Assembly (NCBI RefSeq): GCF_904061905.1
Contig: NZ_CAJFCI010000015.1
Location: 20,681 to 84,680 of the forward strand
DNA length: 64,000 nucleotides
Reading direction: 5' to 3'
DNA from: Zestomonas carbonaria
GTDB taxonomy: Bacteria > Pseudomonadota > Gammaproteobacteria > Pseudomonadales > Pseudomonadaceae
Position 1 is the first letter of the stretch. Each line of letters opens with the position of its first letter. The notes under the pieces are model-generated. The model made no database searches. It had not been told where the DNA came from and saw only the letters and a program-made list of their open reading frames with translations. This document shows, one piece after another, positions 1 through 8,255 of the stretch. The position numbers and the translations under genes were made by a program.

Positions 1-375
1 CACGCGCTCCAGCGCGGCGCCGACCCGCTTGGCGATCTCCGGCTTGGACAGGCCGAGGATCTGCAACGGCAGGGCGACGTTGTTGAACACGGTGCGGTCG
101 AACAGCAACTGGTGGTTCTGGAACACCACGCCGATCTGCCGGCGCAGGAAGGGAATCTGCGCGGTGGTGATCTGCGAGAGGTCCTGGCCGGCGAGCAGCA
201 GCTTGCCGGTGGTCGGCCGCTCCATCGCCAGCAGCAGGCGCAGCAGGGTGCTCTTGCCGGCGCCGGAATGCCCGGTGACGAACAGGAACTCGCCGCGCCG
301 CACGCGGAAACTCAGCTCATGCAGGCCGACATGGCCATTGGGGTAACGCTTGCCGACCTGCTCGAATCGAATCAT
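1..375 (-). CDS. ftsE: Cell-division ABC ATPase FtsE (3' part outside window)
   Basis: This is the N-terminal 125 residues of the ATPase that pairs with the membrane protein FtsX at the divisome, where the complex controls septal peptidoglycan hydrolysis. The visible protein starts [14 protein letters not shown] and contains a Walker A motif (GHSGAGKST, about residues 35-43) and a Q-loop region (VFQNHQLL). The gene runs off the left edge, so the signature motif and Walker B are not visible. Its ATG overlaps the ftsY stop codon as ATGA, which indicates translational coupling in an ftsY-ftsE(-ftsX) operon, the usual gammaproteobacterial order. Confidence 0.95.
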   Translation of the reverse strand, partial: MIRFEQVGKRYPNGHVGLHELSFRVRRGEFLFVTGHSGAGKSTLLRLLLAMERPTTGKLLLAGQDLSQITTAQIPFLRRQIGVVFQNHQLLFDRTVFNNVALPLQILGLSKPEIAKRVGAALERV

Positions 376-1724
376 GCACGCTCCCGCTCTGCAAAAAGGG
401 CTTGAACGAAGGCTTCGGCCTCGAAGGTGCGCAGATCGTCGATGCCTTCGCCGACACCAATGTAGCGGATCGGCAGGCCGAACTGCTTGGCCAGGGCGAA
501 GATCACCCCGCCCTTGGCGGTGCCGTCCAGCTTGGTCAGCGCCAGGCCGGTGAGGTTGACGGTCTGGTTGAACTGCTTGGCCTGGTTGATGGCGTTCTGG
601 CCGGTGCCGGCGTCGAGCACCAGCAGCACCTCGTGGGGCGCCGTTTCGTCCAGCTTGCCGATCACCCGACGGACCTTCTTCAGCTCCTCCATCAGGTTGT
701 CCTTGGTGTGCAGACGGCCAGCGGTGTCGGCGATCAGCACGTCGATGCCACGCGCCTTGGCGGCCTGCACCGCGTCGAAGATCACCGAGGCGGAATCGGC
801 GCCGGTGTGCTGGGCGATCACCGCGATATTGTTGCGCTCGCCCCACACCTGGAGCTGTTCGACGGCGGCGGCGCGGAAGGTGTCGCCGGCGGCGAGCATG
901 ACCTTCTTGCCTTCCAGTTGCAGCTTCTTGGCCAGCTTGCCGATGGTGGTGGTCTTGCCGGCGCCGTTCACGCCGACCACCAGGATCACATAGGGCTGCT
1001 TGTCGGTGGCGATCGCCAGGGGCTGCTCGACCGGCTTGAGCAGCGCGGTCAGCTCGTCCTGCAATGCCTTGTAGAGCGCGCCGCTGTCAGCCAGTTCCTT
1101 GCGCGCCACGCGCTTGGTGAGGTTCTGCACGATGGCGGTGGTGGCCTCGACGCCGACGTCGGCGGTCAGCAGGCGGGTCTCGATCTCGTCGAGCAAGTCG
1201 TCGTCGATGGCCTTCTTGCCGAGGAACAGGCTGGCCATGCCCTCGCCGAGGTTGGCGCTGGTCTTCGACAGGCCCTGCTTGAGGCGGGCGAAGAAGCCGG
1301 GCCGGGTTTCCTCGCGGGATTCGGCGACGGGGGCGGCCGGGGCCGGCTCGACGGGAACGGGCTCGGCCGCGACCGGCGCCTCGACGACCGGCTCGGCCGG
1401 CGCCGGGGCATGGGGCACTTCGCTGCCGATGTTCAGGCGGAAGCGCGATGGCGCGGCCACCGGTTCGGGAGTGGGCGCGGGCTCGGGGATCGGCTCGGGC
1501 GCCGGGGCTTCCGGCACGGCGGCCGGCACGCTGTCGGCAGCGGGCTGCGGAGCGGCTTCCGGCACCGGCTGCGGGGCGGCCTCGGTGACGGCGGGAGCGG
1601 TTTCCACCGGCGCTGCGGCATCGGCCGGGGTGGTTTCCTGCGGCTTCTTGCGCATCCAGCCGAACAGGCTTTTCTTCTCCCCGGGCGCGGCCGGAGCTTT
1701 CTTGTCGTCGTTGGAACCAAACAT
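372..1724 (-). CDS. ftsY: Signal recognition particle receptor FtsY
   Basis: FtsY is the SRP receptor GTPase that docks ribosome-nascent chain complexes at the inner membrane. At 450 aa it has three parts. A long acidic Ala/Pro/Glu-rich N-terminal region (about residues 1-145) carries basic Lys/Arg patches near the start that may touch the membrane. The four-helix N domain follows. The G domain has [14 protein letters not shown] (P-loop), DTFRAAA, DTAGR and [10 protein letters not shown] motifs. The reading frame is open further upstream, but the ATG at 1724 (MFGSNDDKK) fits the family start. The low-complexity N-terminus is longer than in E. coli but normal for Pseudomonas. The first gene of the ftsYEX operon, it diverges from the M16 protease pair. 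Confidence 0.96.
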   Translation of the reverse strand: MFGSNDDKKAPAAPGEKKSLFGWMRKKPQETTPADAAAPVETAPAVTEAAPQPVPEAAPQPAADSVPAAVPEAPAPEPIPEPAPTPEPVAAPSRFRLNIGSEVPHAPAPAEPVVEAPVAAEPVPVEPAPAAPVAESREETRPGFFARLKQGLSKTSANLGEGMASLFLGKKAIDDDLLDEIETRLLTADVGVEATTAIVQNLTKRVARKELADSGALYKALQDELTALLKPVEQPLAIATDKQPYVILVVGVNGAGKTTTIGKLAKKLQLEGKKVMLAAGDTFRAAAVEQLQVWGERNNIAVIAQHTGADSASVIFDAVQAAKARGIDVLIADTAGRLHTKDNLMEELKKVRRVIGKLDETAPHEVLLVLDAGTGQNAINQAKQFNQTVNLTGLALTKLDGTAKGGVIFALAKQFGLPIRYIGVGEGIDDLRTFEAEAFVQALFAERERA

Positions 1725-1885
1725 GGGGACGGCTATCTCAAGGTAGCGACGCGCCAGCGGAATCCGTTCGCAACCTTGCGCTACGGATCCGGGCGTGGCC
1801 GCCGGGAAAACGAACCAGTATCCTAGCACCTCCTCGCCCGCCGGCGCTAAGCCCGCCGAGGGCTGTCCGACAGGTCGCCCCATCG

Positions 1886-3241
1886 ATGAAAATGACTGCC
1901 CGCCGCATGGCTGGACTGCTCCTCGCCACCCTTTGCCTGCCTTTCGCCGCGCTGGCCGCCGAGCCGCAGGCGACCCACGAATTCAGCCTGGACAACGGCC
2001 TCAAGGTCATCGTCCGCGAAGACCACCGCGCCCCCGTGGTGGTTTCGCAGGTCTGGTACAAGGTCGGCTCCAGCTACGAGACACCCGGCCAGACCGGCCT
2101 CTCCCACGCCCTCGAACACATGATGTTCAAGGGCAGCGCCAAGCTCGGCCCCGGCGAAGCCTCGCGCATCCTCCGCGAGCTGGGCGCCGAAGAGAACGCC
2201 TTCACCAGCGACGATTACACCGCCTACTACCAGGTGCTGGCCCGCGACCGCCTGGCCGTGGCCTTCGAACTGGAGGCCGACCGCATGGCCAGCCTCCGGC
2301 TCCCGCCGGAAGAGTTCGCCCGCGAGATCGAGGTGATCAAGGAAGAGCGCCGCCTGCGCACCGACGACCGCCCCAACTCGCTGGCCTACGAGCGCTTCAA
2401 GGCCATCGCCTACCCGGCCAGCGGCTACCACATCCCGACCATCGGCTGGATGGCCGACCTCCAGCGGATGACCGTCGACGACCTGCGCCGCTGGTACGAA
2501 CACTGGTACGCGCCGAACAACGCCACCCTGGTGGTGGTCGGCGACGTCACCGTCGACGAGGTGAGAAGCCTCGCCGAGCGCTGGTTCGGCCCCATCCCGC
2601 GCCGCGAGCTGCCGCCCGCCAAGCTGCCGCTGGAACTGCCGGAACCCGGCGAGCGGCGCATCACCCTGCACCTGCGCACCCAGTTGCCGAGCCTGGTGAT
2701 AGGCTTCAACGTGCCCGGCCTGGCAACCACCGAGCAGCCGCGCGAAGTGCACGCCCTGCGACTGATCGCCGCGCTGCTCGACGGCGGCTACAGCGCGCGC
2801 CTGGCCACCCGCCTGGAGCGCGGCGAGGAACTGGTCTCCGGCGCCTCGGCCAGCTACGACGCCTTCAACCGTGGCGACAGCCTGTTCCTGCTCTCCGCCA
2901 CGCCCAACGTGCAGACCGGCAAGACCCTGGAGCAGGTCGAGGCCGGCCTGTGGGGCCAACTGGAAGACCTCAAGCAGAACCCGCCGAGCGCCGGGGAGCT
3001 CAAGCGCGTGCGGGCCCAGGTGATCGCCGGGCTGGTCTACGAGCGCGACTCGATCACCCGCCAGGCCAGCACCATCGGCGAACTGGAGACGGTCGGCCTG
3101 TCCTGGCGGCTGATGGACCAGGACCTCGCCGCCATCGAGGCGGTGACCCCGGCCGACATCCAGCAGGCCGCCCGCACCTACTTCACCCGCGAACGGCTCA
3201 CCGTCGCCCACGTCCTGCCCGAGGAGTCCCGCCATGAGTGA
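1886..3241 (+). CDS. Zinc-dependent M16 peptidase (catalytic subunit), exported
   Basis: This 451-aa protein of the insulinase/processing-peptidase (M16B) family has a Sec signal peptide (MKMTARRMAGLLLATLCLPFA..., cleavage near ALAA-EP). The inverted zinc motif HALEH is at residues 74-78, and a distal ELEADRM segment supplies the third ligand glutamate. It should therefore be an active periplasmic metallopeptidase. Its stop codon overlaps the start of a second M16 gene lacking the zinc motif by 8 bp, the classical active/inactive heterodimer arrangement. Substrate unknown. Pseudomonas genomes place this pair beside ftsY. Confidence 0.93.
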   Translation: MKMTARRMAGLLLATLCLPFAALAAEPQATHEFSLDNGLKVIVREDHRAPVVVSQVWYKVGSSYETPGQTGLSHALEHMMFKGSAKLGPGEASRILRELGAEENAFTSDDYTAYYQVLARDRLAVAFELEADRMASLRLPPEEFAREIEVIKEERRLRTDDRPNSLAYERFKAIAYPASGYHIPTIGWMADLQRMTVDDLRRWYEHWYAPNNATLVVVGDVTVDEVRSLAERWFGPIPRRELPPAKLPLELPEPGERRITLHLRTQLPSLVIGFNVPGLATTEQPREVHALRLIAALLDGGYSARLATRLERGEELVSGASASYDAFNRGDSLFLLSATPNVQTGKTLEQVEAGLWGQLEDLKQNPPSAGELKRVRAQVIAGLVYERDSITRQASTIGELETVGLSWRLMDQDLAAIEAVTPADIQQAARTYFTRERLTVAHVLPEESRHE

Positions 3242-4724
3242 GCGTAACGGCCTGCGTTACGGGCTGATCGTCCTGGTCACGCTGCTATTGACCGGTGCCC
3301 TGACCCTGCTGGCCAGCCGCCAGGCCTCGGCGCCCGACACCGCCCCGGTCGCGGACAACGGCACCGCGCCGCGCCTGGAATCCCTGGCCGGCCTCAACGG
3401 CCAGGCGCCGGGCCGCCGCGCCCTGCAGATCCAGACCTGGCATACCGCCGAAGGCACCAAGGTGCTGTTCGTCGAGGCCCGCCAGTTGCCGATGTTCGAC
3501 CTGCGCCTGACCTTCGCCGCCGGCAGCAGCCGCGACGGCGACACCCCCGGCCTGGCCATGCTGACCAACGCCATGCTCAACGAAGGCGTGCCCGGCAAGG
3601 ACGTCACCGCCATCGCCGAGGGCTTCGAGGATCTCGGCGCCGACTTCGGCAACGGCTCCTACCGCGACATGGCCATCGCCAGCCTGCGCAGCCTGAGCGA
3701 CCGCGAGCAGCGCGAGCCGGCGCTGGCACTGTTCGCCCAGGTGATCGGCCAGCCGACCTTCCCCGAAGACGCCCTGGCGCGCATCAAGAACCAGGTGCTG
3801 GCCGGCTTCGAATACCAGAAGCAGAACCCCGGCAAGCTGGCCGGACTCAAGCTGTTCGAACGCCTGTACGGCGAGCACCCCTACGGCCATCCCAGCGAAG
3901 GCACCGAGCGGTCGATCCCGCCGATCACCACCGCCCAGTTGCGCGACTTCCACGCCCGGGCCTACGCCGCCGGCAACACGGTGATCGCCCTGGTCGGCGA
4001 CCTCGACCGCAGCGAAGCCGAGGCCATCGCCGCGCAGGTCTCCGCCGCGCTGCCCAAGGGCCCGGCGCTGCCGCCGCTGCCCGAACCCAAGGCGCCGGAG
4101 CCGGGGCTGACCCATATCGAGTTCCCCTCCAAGCAGACCCACCTGATGATCGCCGAACTGGGCATCGACCGCCGCGACCCGGACTACGCCGCGCTCAGCC
4201 TGGGCAACCAGATCCTCGGCGGCGGCGGTTTCGGCAGCCGGCTGATGGAAGAAGTGCGCGAAAAGCGCGGACTGACCTACGGCATCTACTCCGGCTTCAG
4301 CCCGATGGCCACGCGCGGGCCGTTCATGATCAACGTGCAGACCCGCGCCGAACAGAGCGCCGGCACCCTCGGGCTGATCCAGCAACTGCTCGCCGACTAC
4401 CTGAAGGAAGGCCCGACCCAGAAGGAGCTGGACGACGCCAAGCGCGAGATGGCCGGCAGCTTCCCGCTCTCCACGGCGAGCAACGCCGACATCGTCGGCC
4501 AGCTCGGCTCGATCGGCTTCTACGACCTGCCGCTGACCTACCTGGAAGACTTCATGCAGGAAGTCCAGGGGCTGACCGTCGAACAGGTCAAGGCGGCCAT
4601 GGCCAGGCACATCGACCCGCAGGCGCTGGTGATCGTCAGCGCCGGGCCGACCGTCGAGCAGCAACCGCTGCCGCCGCCCACCGACAAACCCGCCGTGCAA
4701 CCGCTCGGCGTTCCGGAGCACTGA
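3234..4724 (+). CDS. M16 peptidase-like protein, non-catalytic partner
   Basis: This 496-aa M16 family protein has an N-terminal membrane anchor or signal segment (LRYGLIVLVTLLLTGALTLLAS, about residues 7-28). No HxxEH motif is present where the active subunit has it; the corresponding segment reads FAAGSSRDGDTPGLAML. The C-terminal domain keeps the Arg/Tyr pair region (SRLMEEVREKRGLTYGIYSG) that binds substrate in M16B dimers. It therefore probably forms the substrate-binding half of a heterodimer with the preceding gene. It overlaps that gene by 8 bp at its start and the rsmD start codon by one base (TGATG) at its end. Confidence 0.9.
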   Translation: MSERNGLRYGLIVLVTLLLTGALTLLASRQASAPDTAPVADNGTAPRLESLAGLNGQAPGRRALQIQTWHTAEGTKVLFVEARQLPMFDLRLTFAAGSSRDGDTPGLAMLTNAMLNEGVPGKDVTAIAEGFEDLGADFGNGSYRDMAIASLRSLSDREQREPALALFAQVIGQPTFPEDALARIKNQVLAGFEYQKQNPGKLAGLKLFERLYGEHPYGHPSEGTERSIPPITTAQLRDFHARAYAAGNTVIALVGDLDRSEAEAIAAQVSAALPKGPALPPLPEPKAPEPGLTHIEFPSKQTHLMIAELGIDRRDPDYAALSLGNQILGGGGFGSRLMEEVREKRGLTYGIYSGFSPMATRGPFMINVQTRAEQSAGTLGLIQQLLADYLKEGPTQKELDDAKREMAGSFPLSTASNADIVGQLGSIGFYDLPLTYLEDFMQEVQGLTVEQVKAAMARHIDPQALVIVSAGPTVEQQPLPPPTDKPAVQPLGVPEH

Positions 4725-5320
4725 TGGCCAGGCGACCCACGAAACCCGCACGCAACCACGGCGGCCAGGGCCAGGTACGGATCATCGGCGGCCAGTGGCG
4801 CAGCCGGCGCTTCCCGGTGCCCGACGGCCCGGGCCTGCGGCCGACCCCGGACCGCGTGCGCGAAACCCTGTTCAACTGGCTGGCGCCCTACGTGGAAGGC
4901 GCCCGGGTACTCGACCCCTTCGTCGGCAGCGGCGCGCTGTACCTGGAAGCCCTGTCGCGCGGCGCCGCCCAGGCCCTTGCGCTGGACAGCAACGCCGCAG
5001 CGATCGCCACCCTGCGCCAGACCCTGCAAACCCTGGACTGCCCCGACGGACAACTCCACCAGGGCGACGCCCTGCGCTACCTGGAAGGCCAGCCGGCGAC
5101 ACCGTTCGACCTGGTGTTCCTCGACCCGCCCTTCCACCAGAACCTGCTGCTGCCCGCCTGCCAGTTGCTGGAAACCCGCGGCTGGCTGGCCCCGCATGCC
5201 TGGATCTACTGCGAAAGCGAAGCCGCCCCCTCCGCCCTCGGCCTCCCACCCAACTGGCGCCTGCACCGCGAGAAACAGACCGGGCAGGTCTACTACTCGC
5301 TGTGGGAGCGCCAACCGTAG
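4724..5320 (+). CDS. rsmD: 16S rRNA (guanine966-N2)-methyltransferase RsmD
   Basis: This 198-aa class I SAM-dependent methyltransferase modifies G966 of 16S rRNA. Supporting motifs are VRIIGGQWRSRR near the N-terminus, the SAM-binding DPFVGSG (about residues 64-70), and the catalytic DPPF tetrapeptide (134-137). Length and order fit RsmD. Its ATG overlaps the stop of the M16 gene, so it is probably cotranscribed with it. The last codons are CCG-TAG, and the TAG stop lies inside a family-B repeat that begins CCGTAGGGTGGA. The last residue and stop therefore seem to be supplied by the repeat. Confidence 0.94.
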   Translation: MARRPTKPARNHGGQGQVRIIGGQWRSRRFPVPDGPGLRPTPDRVRETLFNWLAPYVEGARVLDPFVGSGALYLEALSRGAAQALALDSNAAAIATLRQTLQTLDCPDGQLHQGDALRYLEGQPATPFDLVFLDPPFHQNLLLPACQLLETRGWLAPHAWIYCESEAAPSALGLPPNWRLHREKQTGQVYYSLWERQP

Positions 5321-5386
5321 GGTGGAAAACCGCGAAGCGTTTTCCACCACGCGCTGGTGGATGTAAAAAGCAACATCCACCCTACG
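5315..5386. repeat. Extragenic palindromic repeat, family B
   Basis: A 72-bp element begins CCGTAGGGTGGAAAACC and ends CAACATCCACCCTACG. Two internal hairpins (GGAAAACCGCGAAGCGTTTTCC and GGATGTAAAAAGCAACATCC) are enclosed by outer GTAGGGTGG/CCACCCTAC arms. The same element occurs in the opposite orientation at 21778-21851, and a half copy lies at 45438-45468. Its first bases supply the rsmD stop codon. Confidence 0.85.
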
Positions 5387-5399
5387 AAAGCCATCCCGC

Positions 5400-6386
5400 A
5401 TGAACACCGCCCCCTTCCACCCCGCCTGGTGGCTTCCCGGCCCGCACTTGCAGACGCTGTGGGCGCCGTTCTTCCGGCGTGCGCCGCAACTGGTGCGGCG
5501 CCGTGAGCGGTTGTGGCTGGAGGATGGGGATTTCCTCGATATCGACTGGTACGGCCCGCACGACGCCCAGGCGCCATTGGTGCTGGTGCTGCACGGGTTG
5601 ACCGGCTCCTCGGAGTCGCACTACGTGCTCGGCCTGCAACAGCGCCTGGCCGAACGCGGCTGGGCCAGCGCGGCGCTGAACTGGCGCGGTTGCTCGGGCG
5701 AGCCGAACCTGTTGCCGCGCGGTTACCACTCCGGGGTCAGCGAGGACCTGGCCGCCACCATCGCCCACCTGCGCGCCTGCCGGCCGCTGGCGCCGTTGTA
5801 TGCGGTGGGTTATTCGCTGGGCGGCAACGTGCTGCTCAAGCACCTCGGCGAGACCGGCGAGGAGTGCGGCCTGCGCGCGGCAGCGGCGGTGTCGGTGCCG
5901 TTCCGCCTGGACCAGTGCGCCGACCGCATCGGCATCGGCTTCTCGCAGGTCTACCAGCGCCATTTCATGACCGAGATGGTCGCCTACGTGCAGCGCAAGC
6001 AGCAGCGCTTCCAGCAGTTGCGCGAGGATGCCCACCTGGCCGCCCTGCAACGCCTCGGCCCGCTCGACGGCCTGCGCACCTTCTGGGACTTCGACGGACG
6101 CATCACCGCGCCGCTGCACGGTTTCGCCGACGCCGAGGACTACTACCGGCGCGCCTCCTGCCGCTATTACCTGGGCGGCATCCGCGTGCCGGCGCTGATC
6201 GTCCAGTCCGCCGACGATCCCTTCGTGTTCCGCCACAGCCTGCCCGAGGCCGGCGAGCTGGCGGCCGGCGTCGAGTTCGAGCTGCACGCGCGCGGTGGGC
6301 ATGTCGGTTTCATCGAGGGCTCGCCGCGCCGGCCGGGTTTCTACCTGGAGCGGCGGGTTCCGGAGTGGCTGGCGACGCAGGGCTAG
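5400..6386 (+). CDS. YheT-family alpha/beta hydrolase
   Basis: This 328-aa hydrolase of the YheT/ABHD family (AB_hydrolase_4 type) has the typical N-terminus PHLQTLWAPFFRR. The oxyanion region is LHGLTGSSESHY, the nucleophile elbow is GYSLGGN with Ser139, the acid is in SADDPFV and the histidine in ARGGHVGF. It is presumably a cytoplasmic esterase or lipase-like enzyme; the substrate is not known. The gene starts 13 bp after the family-B repeat that ends rsmD. Its TAG stop overlaps the stop of the convergent HTH gene (shared CTAG at 6383-6386). Confidence 0.88.
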   Translation: MNTAPFHPAWWLPGPHLQTLWAPFFRRAPQLVRRRERLWLEDGDFLDIDWYGPHDAQAPLVLVLHGLTGSSESHYVLGLQQRLAERGWASAALNWRGCSGEPNLLPRGYHSGVSEDLAATIAHLRACRPLAPLYAVGYSLGGNVLLKHLGETGEECGLRAAAAVSVPFRLDQCADRIGIGFSQVYQRHFMTEMVAYVQRKQQRFQQLREDAHLAALQRLGPLDGLRTFWDFDGRITAPLHGFADAEDYYRRASCRYYLGGIRVPALIVQSADDPFVFRHSLPEAGELAAGVEFELHARGGHVGFIEGSPRRPGFYLERRVPEWLATQG

Positions 6387-6790
6387 GACTTGGAGGGGTC
6401 TTGCTCGGCCGATTTGGCGAAGGCGAGAATGACTTCGCGGACGATCTTGCGCTGCGGCAGGGGCAAAGCCAGGTAGGCTTCGAAGGTCTGGCGTTCCTGG
6501 TAATAGCGGGAGTCTTCCCAGACGCCACGGTTCTCGCGCAGTTGCCTGACCGCCCAGTCGCCGAAGCGCAGCGCCTGCGGCTCCACGCCCAGCCACTCGG
6601 CCAGCACCTGGAGCTTGTCCTGGGAAGGAATGGACAGTCCGCGCAGCCAGCGCGAGACAGCCTGGAAGGATACCGAGCGCCCCCAGTAGCGGGAGTTGAA
6701 TTCCCGCTCCAGCACGGCAGGGCGGACGGGATAGCCTGCGGCCTGCATGGCGGCTTTCAAGCGTTCGGCGAATTCAGCTTTTTCGTTCAT
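6383..6790 (-). CDS. Small helix-turn-helix transcriptional regulator
   Basis: This 135-aa protein (from MNEKAEFAERLKAAM) resembles phage-repressor-like regulators with the core VSFQAVSRWLRGLSIPSQDKL (about residues 38-58), which fits the recognition helix of an XRE-like HTH. The C-terminal 60 residues are helical and basic, with no known ligand domain. An upstream in-frame ATG at 6817 would add nine residues. The typical family start and a 7-bp inverted repeat directly upstream favour 6790, although neither start has a strong ribosome site. It faces YheT tail to tail (4-bp overlap) and diverges from a small basic protein. The target is unknown; autoregulation through the inverted repeat is an inference. 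Confidence 0.8.
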   Translation of the reverse strand: MNEKAEFAERLKAAMQAAGYPVRPAVLEREFNSRYWGRSVSFQAVSRWLRGLSIPSQDKLQVLAEWLGVEPQALRFGDWAVRQLRENRGVWEDSRYYQERQTFEAYLALPLPQRKIVREVILAFAKSAEQDPSKS

Positions 6791-6815
6791 GGAAGCAAAG
6801 CTAAATTCTGCTTCC
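6791..6815. promoter_or_regulatory. Inverted repeat directly upstream of the HTH regulator
   Basis: Arms GGAAGCA (6791-6797) and TGCTTCC (6809-6815) are perfect and separated by 11 bp. They sit immediately before the preferred start codon at 6790 in an AT-rich pocket between divergent genes. This could be an autoregulatory operator or an mRNA leader hairpin. Assignment is by position and symmetry only. Confidence 0.45.
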
Positions 6816-6922
6816 ATCACAAATTTAACCTTCGATTCCAAATTTTATGGAAGATTTGATTTAATCGGCGAGACATTCAGGCCATGGAGTACTGGAACGA
6901 GGCCACCGACCAAGGAAAGGAC

Positions 6923-7084
6923 ATGGAACGCAGGAAACGAAAAGCCCTGGTTTGCGCCACGCTTTTGCAAACGCTGGAAACCCTGACCGAGCTGCTCGAA
7001 CGGGTACAGACCCCGGAAGCCCGCAAGCGCCTGGAGCGGCAGAAGAAGCGGCTGTACGCGCGACTCAGGAACGAGAACGACTAG
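6923..7084 (+). CDS. Small basic helical protein, unknown function
   Basis: This 53-aa protein (MERRKRKALVCATLLQTLETL...) is rich in Arg/Lys/Leu, with predicted continuous helix and two charged amphipathic stretches. It has no Cys pairs or signal peptide. The start at 6923 is preceded by a strong AAGGAAAGGAC ribosome site; an in-frame ATG at 6884 would give 66 aa but lacks such a site. It is divergently arranged with the HTH regulator, so the two may form a regulator/target pair. I do not recognise the family. Coding status rests on the ribosome site and codon structure. Confidence 0.5.
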   Translation: MERRKRKALVCATLLQTLETLTELLERVQTPEARKRLERQKKRLYARLRNEND

Positions 7085-7219
7085 GGCGAACGACATTCGA
7101 CCCGGATCTCATTGCCTCGTGATCCGGAACATTTCCCCGGATGACGTTCGAAACACATTGCTCACAGGGTGAGCCGTGCACACCGGAACGCTCGACAGGT
7201 GCGCACGGCGCCCCTACCT

Positions 7220-7242
7220 CCCGGATTGCATCCGGGCTACGG
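7220..7242. repeat. REP-like palindrome, family A
   Basis: CCCGGATTGCATCCGGG is followed by CTACGG. Read on the minus strand it begins CCGTAGCCCGG, and its TAG is the stop codon of the TetR gene. Other copies lie at 20352, 21888, 37850, 39435 and 59570-59620. Confidence 0.85.
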
Positions 7243-7899
7243 AATCACCTGCTCCAGCGGCACGTGCAGCTTGTGGTACAGGGTATCGACCGCCGCCCGC
7301 GCGGACGGAGCCGTGTAGCCGCCCTCCAGCGCCAGCACCTGGTAGATGCCACGGCGCATCAGCTCCTCGCTGAGGTCGCCCGGGTCGCCACGAGTGGTGC
7401 ACAGGAAGCGCACCCAGGAGGTCATGATGATCCAGCTATTGAGCGCCAGCGCCTCGATCTGCGCGGCGTCCATCAGCAGGATGCCGGCCTCGACGAAACC
7501 CTGGTAGATCACCACGGCGTTGCTCAGGCAGTGCCGGGCGAACAGGCGGTAGCGCGCCGCCAACTCCGGATCGGCGTCGAGCAGGTGTTCGAGGTCGCGG
7601 TGCAGGAAGCGGTACGCCCACATCTCCGCGAGCAGCGCCTCGAGGTAGAAGGTCTTGTCCTCCACCGTCATCGCGCGCCCTTCGGGCACCCGCAGGATGG
7701 CGTCGACCCGCGCCTCGTAGGCGGCGAACAGCTCGGCGATGATCGCCTGCTTGTTGCGGAAGTGGTAGTACAGGTTGCCCGGCGAAATGCCCAGGTGCGC
7801 GGCGATGTGGTTGGTGGTGACGTTGCGCTCCCCCTGGCTGTTGAACAGCTCCAGGCTGGCTTGGACGATACGCTCGCGGGTCTTGATGGGTGCGGCCAT
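7237..7899 (-). CDS. TetR-family repressor of the adjacent aldehyde dehydrogenase operon
   Basis: This 220-aa TetR-family regulator has an N-terminal HTH (TRERIVQASLELFNSQGERN, then HLGISPGNLYYHFRNKQAI) and an all-helical ligand domain. It diverges from the aldehyde dehydrogenase gene. A 20-bp palindrome lies between the -35 and -10 of that gene's promoter, so it most likely represses this operon and responds to an aldehyde, alcohol or fatty-acid-like ligand. That role is inferred from position. The protein ends Val-Ile-Pro, and the CCG-TAG end lies in a family-A REP. Confidence 0.88.
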   Translation of the reverse strand: MAAPIKTRERIVQASLELFNSQGERNVTTNHIAAHLGISPGNLYYHFRNKQAIIAELFAAYEARVDAILRVPEGRAMTVEDKTFYLEALLAEMWAYRFLHRDLEHLLDADPELAARYRLFARHCLSNAVVIYQGFVEAGILLMDAAQIEALALNSWIIMTSWVRFLCTTRGDPGDLSEELMRRGIYQVLALEGGYTAPSARAAVDTLYHKLHVPLEQVIP

Positions 7900-7987
7900 A
7901 ACTCAGCTCTGTGGTGAAGGGCGGGCGCGGGCAAAGGTACACGCAGTTACCGGCGGAATGTTACCCCCGGAAGCGCTGCGCCGCTTG

Positions 7988-8113
7988 GCGGTTCAAGGGC
8001 CTATCGCGGCCATGGGCCGCTCCTACGTTTCTGTCTAGTGGATCCCCGCGTTCGCGGGGACGACGGCTGGACGCCGATCTTTCCCGCGTCATTCCCGCGA
8101 ACGCGGGAATCCA
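7988..8113. repeat. Intergenic repeats: family F remnant and an inverted pair of family D
   Basis: This covers most of the gap between tetR and the dehydrogenase. A family-F-like stretch (CGGCCATGGGCCGCTCCTACG) is followed by two family-D palindromes in opposite orientation. GGATCCCCGCG-TT-CGCGGGGACGAC spans 8040-8066. GTCATTCCCGCG-AA-CGCGGGAATCCA spans 8088-8113. The core ATTCCC-N8-GGGAAT has the same form as Neisseria dRS3 elements; homology is not implied. Confidence 0.8.
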
Positions 8114-8182
8114 AAAGACAAACGCAGAGATGTAGCCAGCTTTTCGTTGGGCTGCATCTCGTCAGTCGAACCGGCATTCTGT

Positions 8183-8211
8183 TTGACACTTTAGAGTAAT
8201 TGCTCTAAAAA
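8183..8211 (+). promoter_or_regulatory. Promoter with TetR-type operator
   Basis: TTGACA (-35, 8183-8188) and TAAAAA (-10, 8206-8211) are 17 bp apart. Between and overlapping them is the palindrome TTTAGAG-TAATTG-CTCTAAA (8190-8209) with perfect 7-bp arms. This is the usual layout for repression by a divergently encoded TetR protein. The coding start is 45 bp further downstream. Confidence 0.75.
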
Positions 8212-8255
8212 TCCAGCGAACCACAACAACAGACGGTCCGCCGAGGAGCCGCCCC

